From: Myxococcales bacterium | GTDB lineage: Bacteria > Myxococcota_A > UBA9160 > JALSIO01 | NCBI GenBank assembly: GCA_026989995.1 | Contig: JALSIO010000004.1 | Span: forward strand, 1-7,193 | Direction: 5' to 3' | Length of the DNA stretch: 7,193 nt | Part shown: positions 1-5,381 of the stretch, piece by piece | Layout of the letters: every line of letters begins with the position of its first letter | Numbering within the stretch: position 1 is the first letter of the stretch | Position numbers and translations under genes: made by a program | Notes under the pieces: generated by a model | Told to the model about the DNA's origin: nothing | What the model saw: the letters and a program-made list of their open reading frames with translations, nothing else | Databases searched by the model: none

Positions 1-885
1 GTCGATGGCGCCGTCGCCATCGTCGTCGACTCCGTTGGCGCAGGCCGTGGTGTGCAGCACCCCCACTGCATCGAGGTCGAAGCCACCCGAGCTCGAGGTG
101 GGCCAGGGATCGTAGACGGGCGCACCGGCGCCATCGGCGAAATCCCCGCTCCCGGGCACATCCACCAGCCGAACGAGCACGACCCGCGTCGGGTCCAGGC
201 GACCCGCGCCGACCAGCGGGTGGTTCCGGAGGTCGGCGAGGTCGAAGGGCGTGCCAAAGGAGAGCCCCCCGGCGTTGGTGTGCTTGCCGGCGAGGCCGAA
301 GACCTCGGTGGCGTCGATGAGCCCGAAGGGGCCCACCGCTTCGGGCGTGAGGGAGCGGGACGGGAGCCTCGCGAAATCGACGCCGTTCGAGGAGACCTCG
401 ACGAAGGCGAGCTCCCCGAAGAAGCCGCTGCCGACCGGAAAACCGTTCTCGAAGACCGCGAAGTCCGGTCCGGGGCCGTCGGTGATGGGAGCGGGAAAAC
501 CGAGGGTGATCGAGCCGGGCGGGAGCCCCGCCGCGAGCTCCTCGGGGCCGAGATCGCCGAGCGAGACGCTGTCGTCGTGGCTTCCGGTGGGCGGCCCGAG
601 AGCCCGCTCGGGGTCACCGAACTGCGGGTCGACGCCGGGCGCCGGCTCGTAGGCGACGACCCGGTCCGCGAAGAAGGCGAAGGCCGGGTTCGGTGCGTTC
701 GGCGGCTCCGCCACCCCGGGGCCGGCGGGACCGGTGAAGCCCGGGATCGCCGGGTCCTCGGGGTGCAGCACGTCCTCCGCGCCCGACCACGGCCCTGCGG
801 CCGCCGGAGCAGCGAGCACGAGCAGGCCGCACCCGAGGGCTAGCAGGCCCGGCGTCGAAGGCGGTCTGCTTCCTCCTTCCACCAC
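1..885 (-). CDS. Secreted cell-surface protein with Ca-binding-type tail (N-terminal 295 codons, 3' end outside window)
   Basis: The minus-strand frame is open from GTG at 885 to the left edge with no stop. Residues 1-30 form a signal peptide: short n-region with one Arg, hydrophobic stretch LLALGCGLLVLAAP, and an AAA^G cleavage site near residue 30. The mature part carries motifs I recognise from bacterial surface proteins often annotated with PEP-CTERM-type sorting signals: DFAVFENGF (141-149), ELAFVEVSSNGVDFARLPS (158-176), GLAGKHTN (197-204), GTPFDLADL (211-219), VRLVDVPG (238-245) and GGFDLDAVGVL (267-277). The last visible residues, CANGVDDDGDGAID (282-295), resemble a DxDxDG calcium loop; the anchor, if any, lies outside the window. 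The start is uncertain. Two tandem GTGs (885, 882) fit the signal peptide, but the good Shine-Dalgarno-like AAGGAGGA lies just after them, with no usable start downstream of it. The molecular function is unknown; a beta-sandwich surface protein is inferred. The gene diverges from the SDR at 945. Confidence 0.8.
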   Translation of the reverse strand, partial: MVEGGSRPPSTPGLLALGCGLLVLAAPAAAGPWSGAEDVLHPEDPAIPGFTGPAGPGVAEPPNAPNPAFAFFADRVVAYEPAPGVDPQFGDPERALGPPTGSHDDSVSLGDLGPEELAAGLPPGSITLGFPAPITDGPGPDFAVFENGFPVGSGFFGELAFVEVSSNGVDFARLPSRSLTPEAVGPFGLIDATEVFGLAGKHTNAGGLSFGTPFDLADLRNHPLVGAGRLDPTRVVLVRLVDVPGSGDFADGAGAPVYDPWPTSSSGGFDLDAVGVLHTTACANGVDDDGDGAID

Positions 886-930
886 GGCGCCGGGAACAGT
901 CGCGCGCCCGCGCGCCGGATGCCACTCGGC

Positions 931-945
931 TACCCTGCGCGCCCA
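931..945 (+). promoter_or_regulatory. Candidate -10 element of a leaderless SDR transcript
   Basis: TACCCT (931-936) matches the TAnnnT form of a -10 box and ends 8 nt before the SDR start codon, so transcription would begin at or next to the ATG. No Shine-Dalgarno sequence precedes this ATG, and I see no convincing -35 box. Leaderless initiation is inferred from this spacing only. Confidence 0.3.
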
Positions 946-1673
946 TGGGAGCCACCCTTCTCATCGTGACCGGCGCGTCGAGCGGTCTCGGGCTCGCCCT
1001 CGCGCGGACCCACCCCTTTGCCGACGCGCGGGTGATCGACGTCTCCCGCCGCGGGGGATCCGGTTTCGAGCACCTGCGCGCGGACCTCGCCACCGCGGAA
1101 GGATGGCGGGCCGCCACCGAGCTCTTCGAGCGCGAGGTGGCAGGCTTCGCCGGCGAGCGGGTGGTGTTCGTGCACGCTGCCGGAACCCTCGACCCCATCG
1201 GCTTCGCCGGGGAGGTGGACCCGGCGGCCTACCGGCGCCAGGTCCTGCTGAACGGCGCCGCGCCGCAGATCCTCGGCGACGCCTTCCTCCGCGCCGCCGG
1301 ACGAACCCGTGCGCCGTGCCTCGTGGTGATGATCAGCTCCGGTGCCGCCCGGAGCGTCTATCCGGGGTGGTCCGCGTACTGCGCCGGCAAGGCCGCCCTC
1401 GACCAGTGGGTGCGCACGGCCGGTGCGGAGCAGCGCCTCCGGGGCGATCGCGTCCGACTTCTCGCCGTGGCGCCCGGGGTGGTGGCCACCGCCATGCAGG
1501 AGCAGATCCGGCGGACGCCGGAGCGCGACTTCCCGGAGGTGCGGCGCTTCGTGGAGCTCCACGAGCGGGGCGGGCTGCGGAGCCCCGAGGAGGCGGCACG
1601 GGGCGTGTGGAAGCTCGTGGGCGGTGGCTTCGAGAACGGGGCCGTGGTCGACCTGCGTGAGATCGGGGTCTAA
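945..1673 (+). CDS. Short-chain dehydrogenase/reductase, sepiapterin/benzil-reductase-like
   Basis: A complete 242-residue classical SDR, the usual length for the family. It should be a cytosolic NAD(P)-dependent oxidoreductase acting on a carbonyl or alcohol. Visible motifs, in order: the cofactor glycine motif TGASSGLG (9-16); VSRRGG after the second strand (34-38), whose Arg pair suggests NADPH preference; HAAG (77-80) in place of NNAG; the active-site Asn N103; catalytic Ser S132 (MISSGAA); YCAGK (Y145, K149), spaced normally; and PGVVATAM (177-184). The stretch HAAGTLDPIG followed by a long acidic segment recalls sepiapterin reductase and YueD-type benzil reductase, but the substrate is not readable. 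The ATG at 945 is the natural start because the Rossmann fold begins a few residues later. The gene diverges from the surface protein and converges with the TetR gene, so it is probably a single-gene transcript. Confidence 0.9.
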   Translation: MGATLLIVTGASSGLGLALARTHPFADARVIDVSRRGGSGFEHLRADLATAEGWRAATELFEREVAGFAGERVVFVHAAGTLDPIGFAGEVDPAAYRRQVLLNGAAPQILGDAFLRAAGRTRAPCLVVMISSGAARSVYPGWSAYCAGKAALDQWVRTAGAEQRLRGDRVRLLAVAPGVVATAMQEQIRRTPERDFPEVRRFVELHERGGLRSPEEAARGVWKLVGGGFENGAVVDLREIGV

Positions 1674-1680
1674 GCACCCA

Positions 1681-1736
1681 CAGCCGCGGGCCGCGGCGCC
1701 GGCTGCCAGGCGGGTGCGCCTCCCGCTGCCCGCACC
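1681..1736. terminator. GC-rich hairpins in the convergent gap between SDR and TetR genes
   Basis: The 82-nt gap between the two convergent stop codons holds two inverted repeats: CAGCCG (1681-1686) with CGGCTG (1700-1705), and GGTGCG (1713-1718) with CGCACC (1731-1736). They could end transcription from both sides. Neither is followed by a T-run, and six-base stems arise easily by chance at this base composition, so the call is weak. Confidence 0.25.
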
Positions 1737-1755
1737 GGACGCCGCGGTGGGGGCC

Positions 1756-2520
1756 CTACCTCCGGGTGACGGCGTCCCGGATGAAGCGCACCGCGGCGTC
1801 CACGTGCGCGTCGCTCACCGGGAAGAGGGGATCGCGCCGGTACGCCCGAACCGAGTACTCGACCTGGAGCGTGCAGATCACGTCGGCCACGGCGTCCACG
1901 TCGAGATCCGGCGCGAGCTCCCCCGACTCGATCCCCTCGCGCAGGATCCGGGCCACGTGCGCGCGGTGCGCGACCACCCGCTCGGGGGCGACGCTCCCCG
2001 TCCCGCGACGGCCGCGGCCCGCCTCGCCGCAGAGCAGCGCCGGAAGCAGGGGGTGGCTGCGCGCGAAGTGGTACGACCGGCGGAAGAGCCCCTCGAGCCG
2101 ATCCGCCGCGCTCCGCGGCTCGGGCTCCTCCCGGGCGACCATGGCCCGCACCCACTCCCGGAGCACCCGGTCGACCACGACCTCGAAGAGGTGCTCCTTG
2201 TTTCGGAAGAACTGGTAGAGCAGGCCGTTGCTCACCCCGGCGCCGGCCGCGATGGCCTCGACGGTGGTGCCCGCGAAGCCGCGCTCTCCGAAGCGGCGGG
2301 CGGCGGAGCGCACGATGGCCTCCCGGCGGCGCTCGCTCGCCGCGCGACGCCCGCCGGGACGCGCCGGCCGCTGCAGATCGCGACCGCGCGGATCCGAAGC
2401 GGCGTCGTCCGGGCTGGCGCCGCCGTCCCGGCGGGGGCTCCGTCCGATGCCGAGACGCCCCGAGACGGCGCCCACGGGCGCCGGAGGGCTGCCCGCCCGC
2501 GTCCGGGTTCCCGGTGCCAT
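1756..2520 (-). CDS. TetR-family transcriptional regulator with long disordered N-terminal tail
   Basis: A 254-residue protein from ATG at 2520 to TAG at 1756. The DNA-binding domain spans about residues 64-112: RREAIVRSAARRFGERGF (helix 1), TTVEAIAAGAGVSNGLLYQFF (helix-turn-helix) and NKEHLFEVVVDRVL, all typical of TetR_N. The remainder is a predicted all-helical ligand-binding and dimer domain with no motif that identifies the ligand. Residues 1-63 are an unusual Arg/Pro/Gly/Ala-rich tail, where most family members have 5-20 residues before the first helix. A TTG at 2556 would add 12 residues. I prefer 2520 because 2556 coincides with a promoter-like TTGATT and because the -10-like box at 2527-2532 would place the transcript start at the ATG. 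A start further in (GTG at Val16) is possible. The gene diverges from the amidohydrolase across an AT-rich palindromic region, the usual layout for a local repressor controlling itself and its neighbour. Confidence 0.9.
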   Translation of the reverse strand: MAPGTRTRAGSPPAPVGAVSGRLGIGRSPRRDGGASPDDAASDPRGRDLQRPARPGGRRAASERRREAIVRSAARRFGERGFAGTTVEAIAAGAGVSNGLLYQFFRNKEHLFEVVVDRVLREWVRAMVAREEPEPRSAADRLEGLFRRSYHFARSHPLLPALLCGEAGRGRRGTGSVAPERVVAHRAHVARILREGIESGELAPDLDVDAVADVICTLQVEYSVRAYRRDPLFPVSDAHVDAAVRFIRDAVTRR

Positions 2521-2526
2521 GCCCGG

Positions 2527-2556
2527 TCTATACCACAGGGATGAATCGATAATCAA
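2527..2556 (-). promoter_or_regulatory. Candidate TetR promoter, possibly giving a leaderless mRNA
   Basis: On the minus strand TTGATT (2556-2551) and TATAGA (2532-2527) sit 18 bp apart, each matching four of six consensus bases. The -10-like box ends 6 nt before the ATG at 2520, so the mRNA would start at about the start codon. No Shine-Dalgarno sequence lies before that ATG, in agreement. Confidence 0.45.
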
Positions 2557-2574
2557 AAATATTCATTGAAATAT
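2541..2574. promoter_or_regulatory. Probable TetR operator: nested inverted repeats in an AT-rich island
   Basis: Perfect arms ATGAAT (2541-2546) and ATTCAT (2561-2566) are separated by 14 bp. A second, overlapping palindrome is TTCA-T-TGAA (2562-2570), which extends with a one-base slip to ATATTCA/TGAAATAT (2559-2574). The island is strikingly AT-rich inside a very GC-rich window. It lies between two divergent genes, one encoding a TetR protein, and overlaps both candidate promoters, so a bound repressor could block both directions. Binding by this TetR is inferred. Confidence 0.55.
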
Positions 2575-2594
2575 ACTCCGTGATTCTTCAGAAT
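2566..2594 (+). promoter_or_regulatory. Candidate amidohydrolase promoter (two alternative readings)
   Basis: TATACT (2572-2577) matches the -10 consensus at five of six bases but has only a poor -35 region near 2550-2555. Alternatively, TTGAAA (2566-2571) and CAGAAT (2589-2594) form a pair with 17-bp spacing. Either reading starts transcription near 2584-2602 and overlaps or abuts the inverted repeats. Confidence 0.4.
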
Positions 2595-2599
2595 GAGGC

Positions 2600-2728
2600 G
2601 TGCGGGCTGGAGCGGAGGCCACCGGGTCCCGGCGCCTTCGGCGCGGCGCCGTCCTCCGGCCCGCGTCCGGAGCGACCGGGCGCACGGCCGCCACCCGACC
2701 ACGAGGGCGGACAGGGAGGAGACGCACG
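2600..2728 (+). other. Untranslated GC-rich leader of the amidohydrolase with hairpin potential
   Basis: About 130 nt separate the candidate promoter from the start codon chosen at 2729. Stems visible here are CGGCGCC (2630-2636) with GGCGCCG (2645-2651), and CTCCGG (2654-2659) with CCGGAG (2667-2672). The amidohydrolase frame stays open upstream to an ATG at 2600, but that part encodes an Arg/Gly/Ala-rich run unlike the enzyme family and lies before the good ribosome-binding site. I recognise no known riboswitch. Confidence 0.35.
2713..2721 (+). promoter_or_regulatory. Ribosome-binding site fixing the amidohydrolase start
   Basis: AGGGAGGAG ends 7 nt before ATG 2729. It decides between that ATG and the in-frame ATG 43 codons upstream at 2600, which has no such site. 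Confidence 0.75.
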
Positions 2729-3910
2729 ATGGCCGATCTCGGATTTCGAGCCTTCGACGCGGACCAGCACTACTACGAGGCGGAGGACGCCTTCATCCGC
2801 CACGTGCCCCGGTCCATGCGCAAGCGCTGCATGCAGTGGGCGATCGTGGACGGGAAGAAGCGCCTGCTCGTCGGGGGCCGGATCAACCGCTTCATCCCCA
2901 ACCCCACCTTCGACCCGGTCGCGCGACCGGGCAGCCTCGACGACTACTTCCGGGGCCGGAATCCGGAGGGCAAGGACGTGGCCGAGCTCTTCGGCGACCT
3001 CGAGCCGATTCGCGCCGCCTACCGCGACCGGGACGCCCGTCTCGCGCTCCTCGACCAGCAGGGGATCGAGGCCTGCTTCCTCTTCCCCACCCTCGGCGTG
3101 GGCATGGAGGAGGCGCTGAAGCACGATCCGGAGGCGGTGACCACGGCCTTCGGCGCCTTCAACCGCTGGCTGGAGGAGGACTGGGGCACCTGCTACCGGG
3201 ATCGGCTCTTCGCCGCGCCCTACATCACCCTGGTGGACCCGGAATGGGCGGAGGCCGAGCTCCGGCGCGTCCTCGAGCGCGACGCCCGGGTCGTCTGCCT
3301 CCGGGCGGGCCCGGTGGCGCACCCGCACGGAAGCCGCTCGCCGGCAGACCCCCGCCACGACCGCTTCTGGGCCCTCGCGAACGAGGCGGGGATCACGGTC
3401 GCCTTCCACGCGGGCGACTCGGGGACCACCGAGTACGCGGAGAAGTGGGGCGAGGGCGGCGAGATGGAGGCCTTCCGCTACCGGCCGCTCCGCCAGTGCC
3501 TCTCCATCAGTCCGATCCGCGACACCCTGGCGGCCATGATCTGCCACGGGCTCTTCGATCGGCACCGGAACCTGCGCGTCGCAACCATCGAATCCGGGAG
3601 CTCCTGGGTCGCGCCGCTGCTGGCCTCGCTTCGCAAGGCCTTCGGCCAGATGCCGCGCGCCTTCCGCCGCGACCCGGTGGAGAGCTTCCTCGGCCACGTC
3701 TATGTCTCGCCCTACTACGAGGACGACCTCGAGGGGCTGCGGAACCTGATCGGCGCCGACCACATGCTCTTCGGATCGGACTTCCCCCACGCCGAGGGGC
3801 TCGCGGATCCCACCGACTTCGTCTACGACCTGAAGGGCTTCGGGGACGACGAGATCCGGCAGGTCATGCGCGAGAACGGGCTCGCCCTCACCCGCCGTCG
3901 CCCGGCCTAG
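2729..3910 (+). CDS. Amidohydrolase_2-type metal-dependent hydrolase (TIM barrel)
   Basis: A 393-residue protein of the amidohydrolase-related family (the fold of ACMSD and gamma-resorcylate decarboxylase), probably cytosolic because no signal peptide is seen. Recognisable elements: FDADQHYYE (9-17) at the first barrel strand, where the classical HxH metal pair is replaced by DxH (D12, H14); FHAGDSG (226-232), with H227 as a likely metal ligand; the conserved CHGLFDRHRNLRVATIESGSSWV (272-294), with H273 and E288; and GSDFPHAEGL (349-358), with D351 the likely catalytic Asp and H354 nearby. Members of this subgroup are widespread in actinobacterial and soil proteobacterial catabolic clusters, often beside acyl-CoA dehydrogenases. 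Many are uncharacterised; known relatives perform hydrolysis or non-oxidative decarboxylation, and the reaction here cannot be chosen from the sequence. It diverges from the TetR gene, its likely regulator. A strong hairpin follows 21 nt after the stop, so it is probably transcribed alone. Confidence 0.88.
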   Translation: MADLGFRAFDADQHYYEAEDAFIRHVPRSMRKRCMQWAIVDGKKRLLVGGRINRFIPNPTFDPVARPGSLDDYFRGRNPEGKDVAELFGDLEPIRAAYRDRDARLALLDQQGIEACFLFPTLGVGMEEALKHDPEAVTTAFGAFNRWLEEDWGTCYRDRLFAAPYITLVDPEWAEAELRRVLERDARVVCLRAGPVAHPHGSRSPADPRHDRFWALANEAGITVAFHAGDSGTTEYAEKWGEGGEMEAFRYRPLRQCLSISPIRDTLAAMICHGLFDRHRNLRVATIESGSSWVAPLLASLRKAFGQMPRAFRRDPVESFLGHVYVSPYYEDDLEGLRNLIGADHMLFGSDFPHAEGLADPTDFVYDLKGFGDDEIRQVMRENGLALTRRRPA

Positions 3911-3931
3911 CGGGGGCCTGCAGCCGGAAGC

Positions 3932-3965
3932 GCCGGTGACTCGCGGTCGACGCCGAGTCACCGGC
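3932..3965 (+). terminator. Perfect 12-bp inverted repeat after the amidohydrolase
   Basis: GCCGGTGACTCG (3932-3943) pairs perfectly with CGAGTCACCGGC (3954-3965) around a 10-nt loop that itself contains the palindrome GTCGAC (3946-3951). It begins 21 nt past the stop codon. No T-run follows, so it is either a U-less terminator or a 3'-end stabilising stem; a protein-binding palindrome is also possible. Confidence 0.6.
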
Positions 3966-4158
3966 CTCCGCCGTCGGGCGCCGCCCCCGGGCTTCCGGGC
4001 CGGCAGCCGCGGCTTCGTGGATGCGCGCGCGTGGGGTGGGTATGCTCGCGCCCTCGTCGCCCCACCGGCTTTCGGCGAGGCCCGCCGCGAGCCGTCCGTG
4101 GTGCCCGGTCGGGCGCGGCCACGCGTCCTCTCCGCCCATCCGAGCCGGAGGTCTTTCC
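3966..4158 (+). other. Intergenic leader upstream of the acyl-CoA dehydrogenase operon
   Basis: No gene is supported here. A short stem, CCCGG (3986-3990) with CCGGG (3995-3999), is present. A TATGCT at 4041-4046 could be a -10 box, but no good -35 box stands upstream. The alpha-subunit frame is open back to an ATG at 4021, yet that extension is Arg/Pro/Ser-rich and unlike the family, so I treat it as untranslated. Confidence 0.4.
4147..4152 (+). promoter_or_regulatory. Ribosome-binding site fixing the dehydrogenase alpha start
   Basis: GGAGGT ends 6 nt before ATG 4159 and selects it over the in-frame ATG at 4021. A second ATG at 4165 is too far to prefer. Confidence 0.75.
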
Positions 4159-5346
4159 ATGGACATGTCCGTCACGCCGGAGCTCGCCGCCTTCCGCGAG
4201 GAGGTCCGGGCCTGGATCGAGAAGGCGATGCCCGAGGACATCGCCGAGAAGGCGCGCAACAACGCCTACTTCCCGCACGAGGACGTGATGCGGTGGCACC
4301 GCATCCTCTTCGAGAAGGGCTGGGTCGCGCCGCACTGGCCGAAGGAGTACGGCGGCACGGGTTGGGACATCGGACGCCGCGCGATCTTCAGCGAGGAGCT
4401 CGTGCGGGCAGGGGCGCCGGCACTCTCCCCCTTCGGCATCGGCATGGTGGGCCCGCTGCTGATCGAATACGGCACCGAGGAGCAGAAGCAGCGCTTCCTG
4501 CCGAAGATCCTGTCGGGCGAGGAGGTCTGGTGCCAGGGCTACTCGGAGCCCAACGCCGGCTCCGATCTGGCCAGCCTCAAGCTTCGCGCCGTGCGCGACG
4601 GCGATCACTACGTCCTGAACGGCCAGAAGACGTGGACGACCGACGCGCAGTACGCGGACTGGATCTTCCTCCTGGCCCGGACCGACGACTCGGGCCGGAA
4701 GCAGGAGGGCATCACCTTTCTGCTCGCGGACCTCCGCAATACCCCGGGCATCACGGTCAAGCCCTTCCTCACCACCGGCGGAACCGACGCCTTCTCCGAG
4801 ACCTGGTTCGCCAACGCCCGGGTGCCGGTGTCGAACCGCGTGGGCCCCGAGGGCGGCGGCTGGGCCATGGCCAAGGCGCTGCTCGGCCACGAGCGCACGC
4901 TCATCGGCGGCGTGGCAGAGTCCGCCAAGTGGCTTCGGCACGTGAAGTTCGTGGCGCAGCGCACGGCCGTGGGCGACCGGACCCTCCTCGACGACGAGGA
5001 CTTCCGCCGCCGCATCGCGCGCCTCGAGATGCGGCTCCGGGCCCTCGAAATGGCCCAGAACCGCACGCTCGCGGCGGCGCAGCTCGGCCGGGCACCCGGC
5101 CCGGAGAGCTCCATCCTCAAGCTCGTCGGCACCGAGATCTACCAGGAGATCACGGAGCTTTGCATGGATGCCATGGGGCACGACGCCCTCGGCTGGTTCG
5201 ACTCGCCCCCGGAGGCGCTGCCGCCTTGGGAGCAGTGGATCGCCTCGCAGTTCAACTACCTCCGCGCGGCCACGATCTACGGCGGGAGCAACGAGATCCA
5301 GCGGAACATCATCGCCAAGCACATCCTGCGGCTGCCGGGCGCCTGA
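4159..5346 (+). CDS. Acyl-CoA dehydrogenase, alpha (catalytic, FadE26/PimC-like) subunit
   Basis: A 395-residue acyl-CoA dehydrogenase; the enzyme removes two hydrogens across C2-C3 of an acyl-CoA, passing electrons to FAD and then to ETF. Visible in order: an N-terminal helical domain with GWVAPHWPKEYGGTGWD (54-70); the mid domain hallmark WCQGYSEPNAGSDLASL (124-140) and NGQKTWTTDAQYADW (154-168), which contact flavin and substrate; and a C-terminal domain ending in IYGGSNEIQRNIIAKHIL (373-390). The Glu of the common YEGT motif is Gly here (YGGS). The likely catalytic base is instead E245 in LLGHERTLIGG, the helix-G position used by isovaleryl-CoA dehydrogenase and reported for the ChsE4-type subunit. 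The RxQFG motif normally found next is absent (FVAQRTAVGDRTLL). This fits the alpha chain of an alpha2-beta2 enzyme whose partner is the next gene, 35 nt downstream. Likely substrates are bulky acyl-CoAs (steroid side chain, dicarboxylic or cyclic), not further resolvable. Confidence 0.92.
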   Translation: MDMSVTPELAAFREEVRAWIEKAMPEDIAEKARNNAYFPHEDVMRWHRILFEKGWVAPHWPKEYGGTGWDIGRRAIFSEELVRAGAPALSPFGIGMVGPLLIEYGTEEQKQRFLPKILSGEEVWCQGYSEPNAGSDLASLKLRAVRDGDHYVLNGQKTWTTDAQYADWIFLLARTDDSGRKQEGITFLLADLRNTPGITVKPFLTTGGTDAFSETWFANARVPVSNRVGPEGGGWAMAKALLGHERTLIGGVAESAKWLRHVKFVAQRTAVGDRTLLDDEDFRRRIARLEMRLRALEMAQNRTLAAAQLGRAPGPESSILKLVGTEIYQEITELCMDAMGHDALGWFDSPPEALPPWEQWIASQFNYLRAATIYGGSNEIQRNIIAKHILRLPGA

Positions 5347-5381
5347 GAACTCCACGGGCCGGGCGGAAGACGGGGACTCCG

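Noticed and set aside
4..21. Inverted repeat GATGGCG/CGCCATC at the left edge
   Set aside because: It is explained by the Asp/Gly codons of the calcium-loop segment and lies inside coding sequence.
52..843. 263-residue plus-strand ORF at the left end
   Set aside because: It is the shadow of the surface-protein gene on the minus strand, whose translation carries a signal peptide and conserved motifs. This one is charged low-complexity sequence.
2588..3961. 457-residue minus-strand ORF opposite the amidohydrolase
   Set aside because: It is an antisense shadow created by GC-rich third positions, with no recognisable domain. The plus strand encodes a clear enzyme with conserved motifs.
3936..5381. 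Long open extension of the beta-subunit frame upstream, giving an apparent 866-residue protein
   Set aside because: The upstream part overlaps the whole alpha subunit in another frame and reads as Arg/Gly/Pro/His-rich nonsense. The real beta start at 5382 has a ribosome-binding site and begins with the family's N-terminus.
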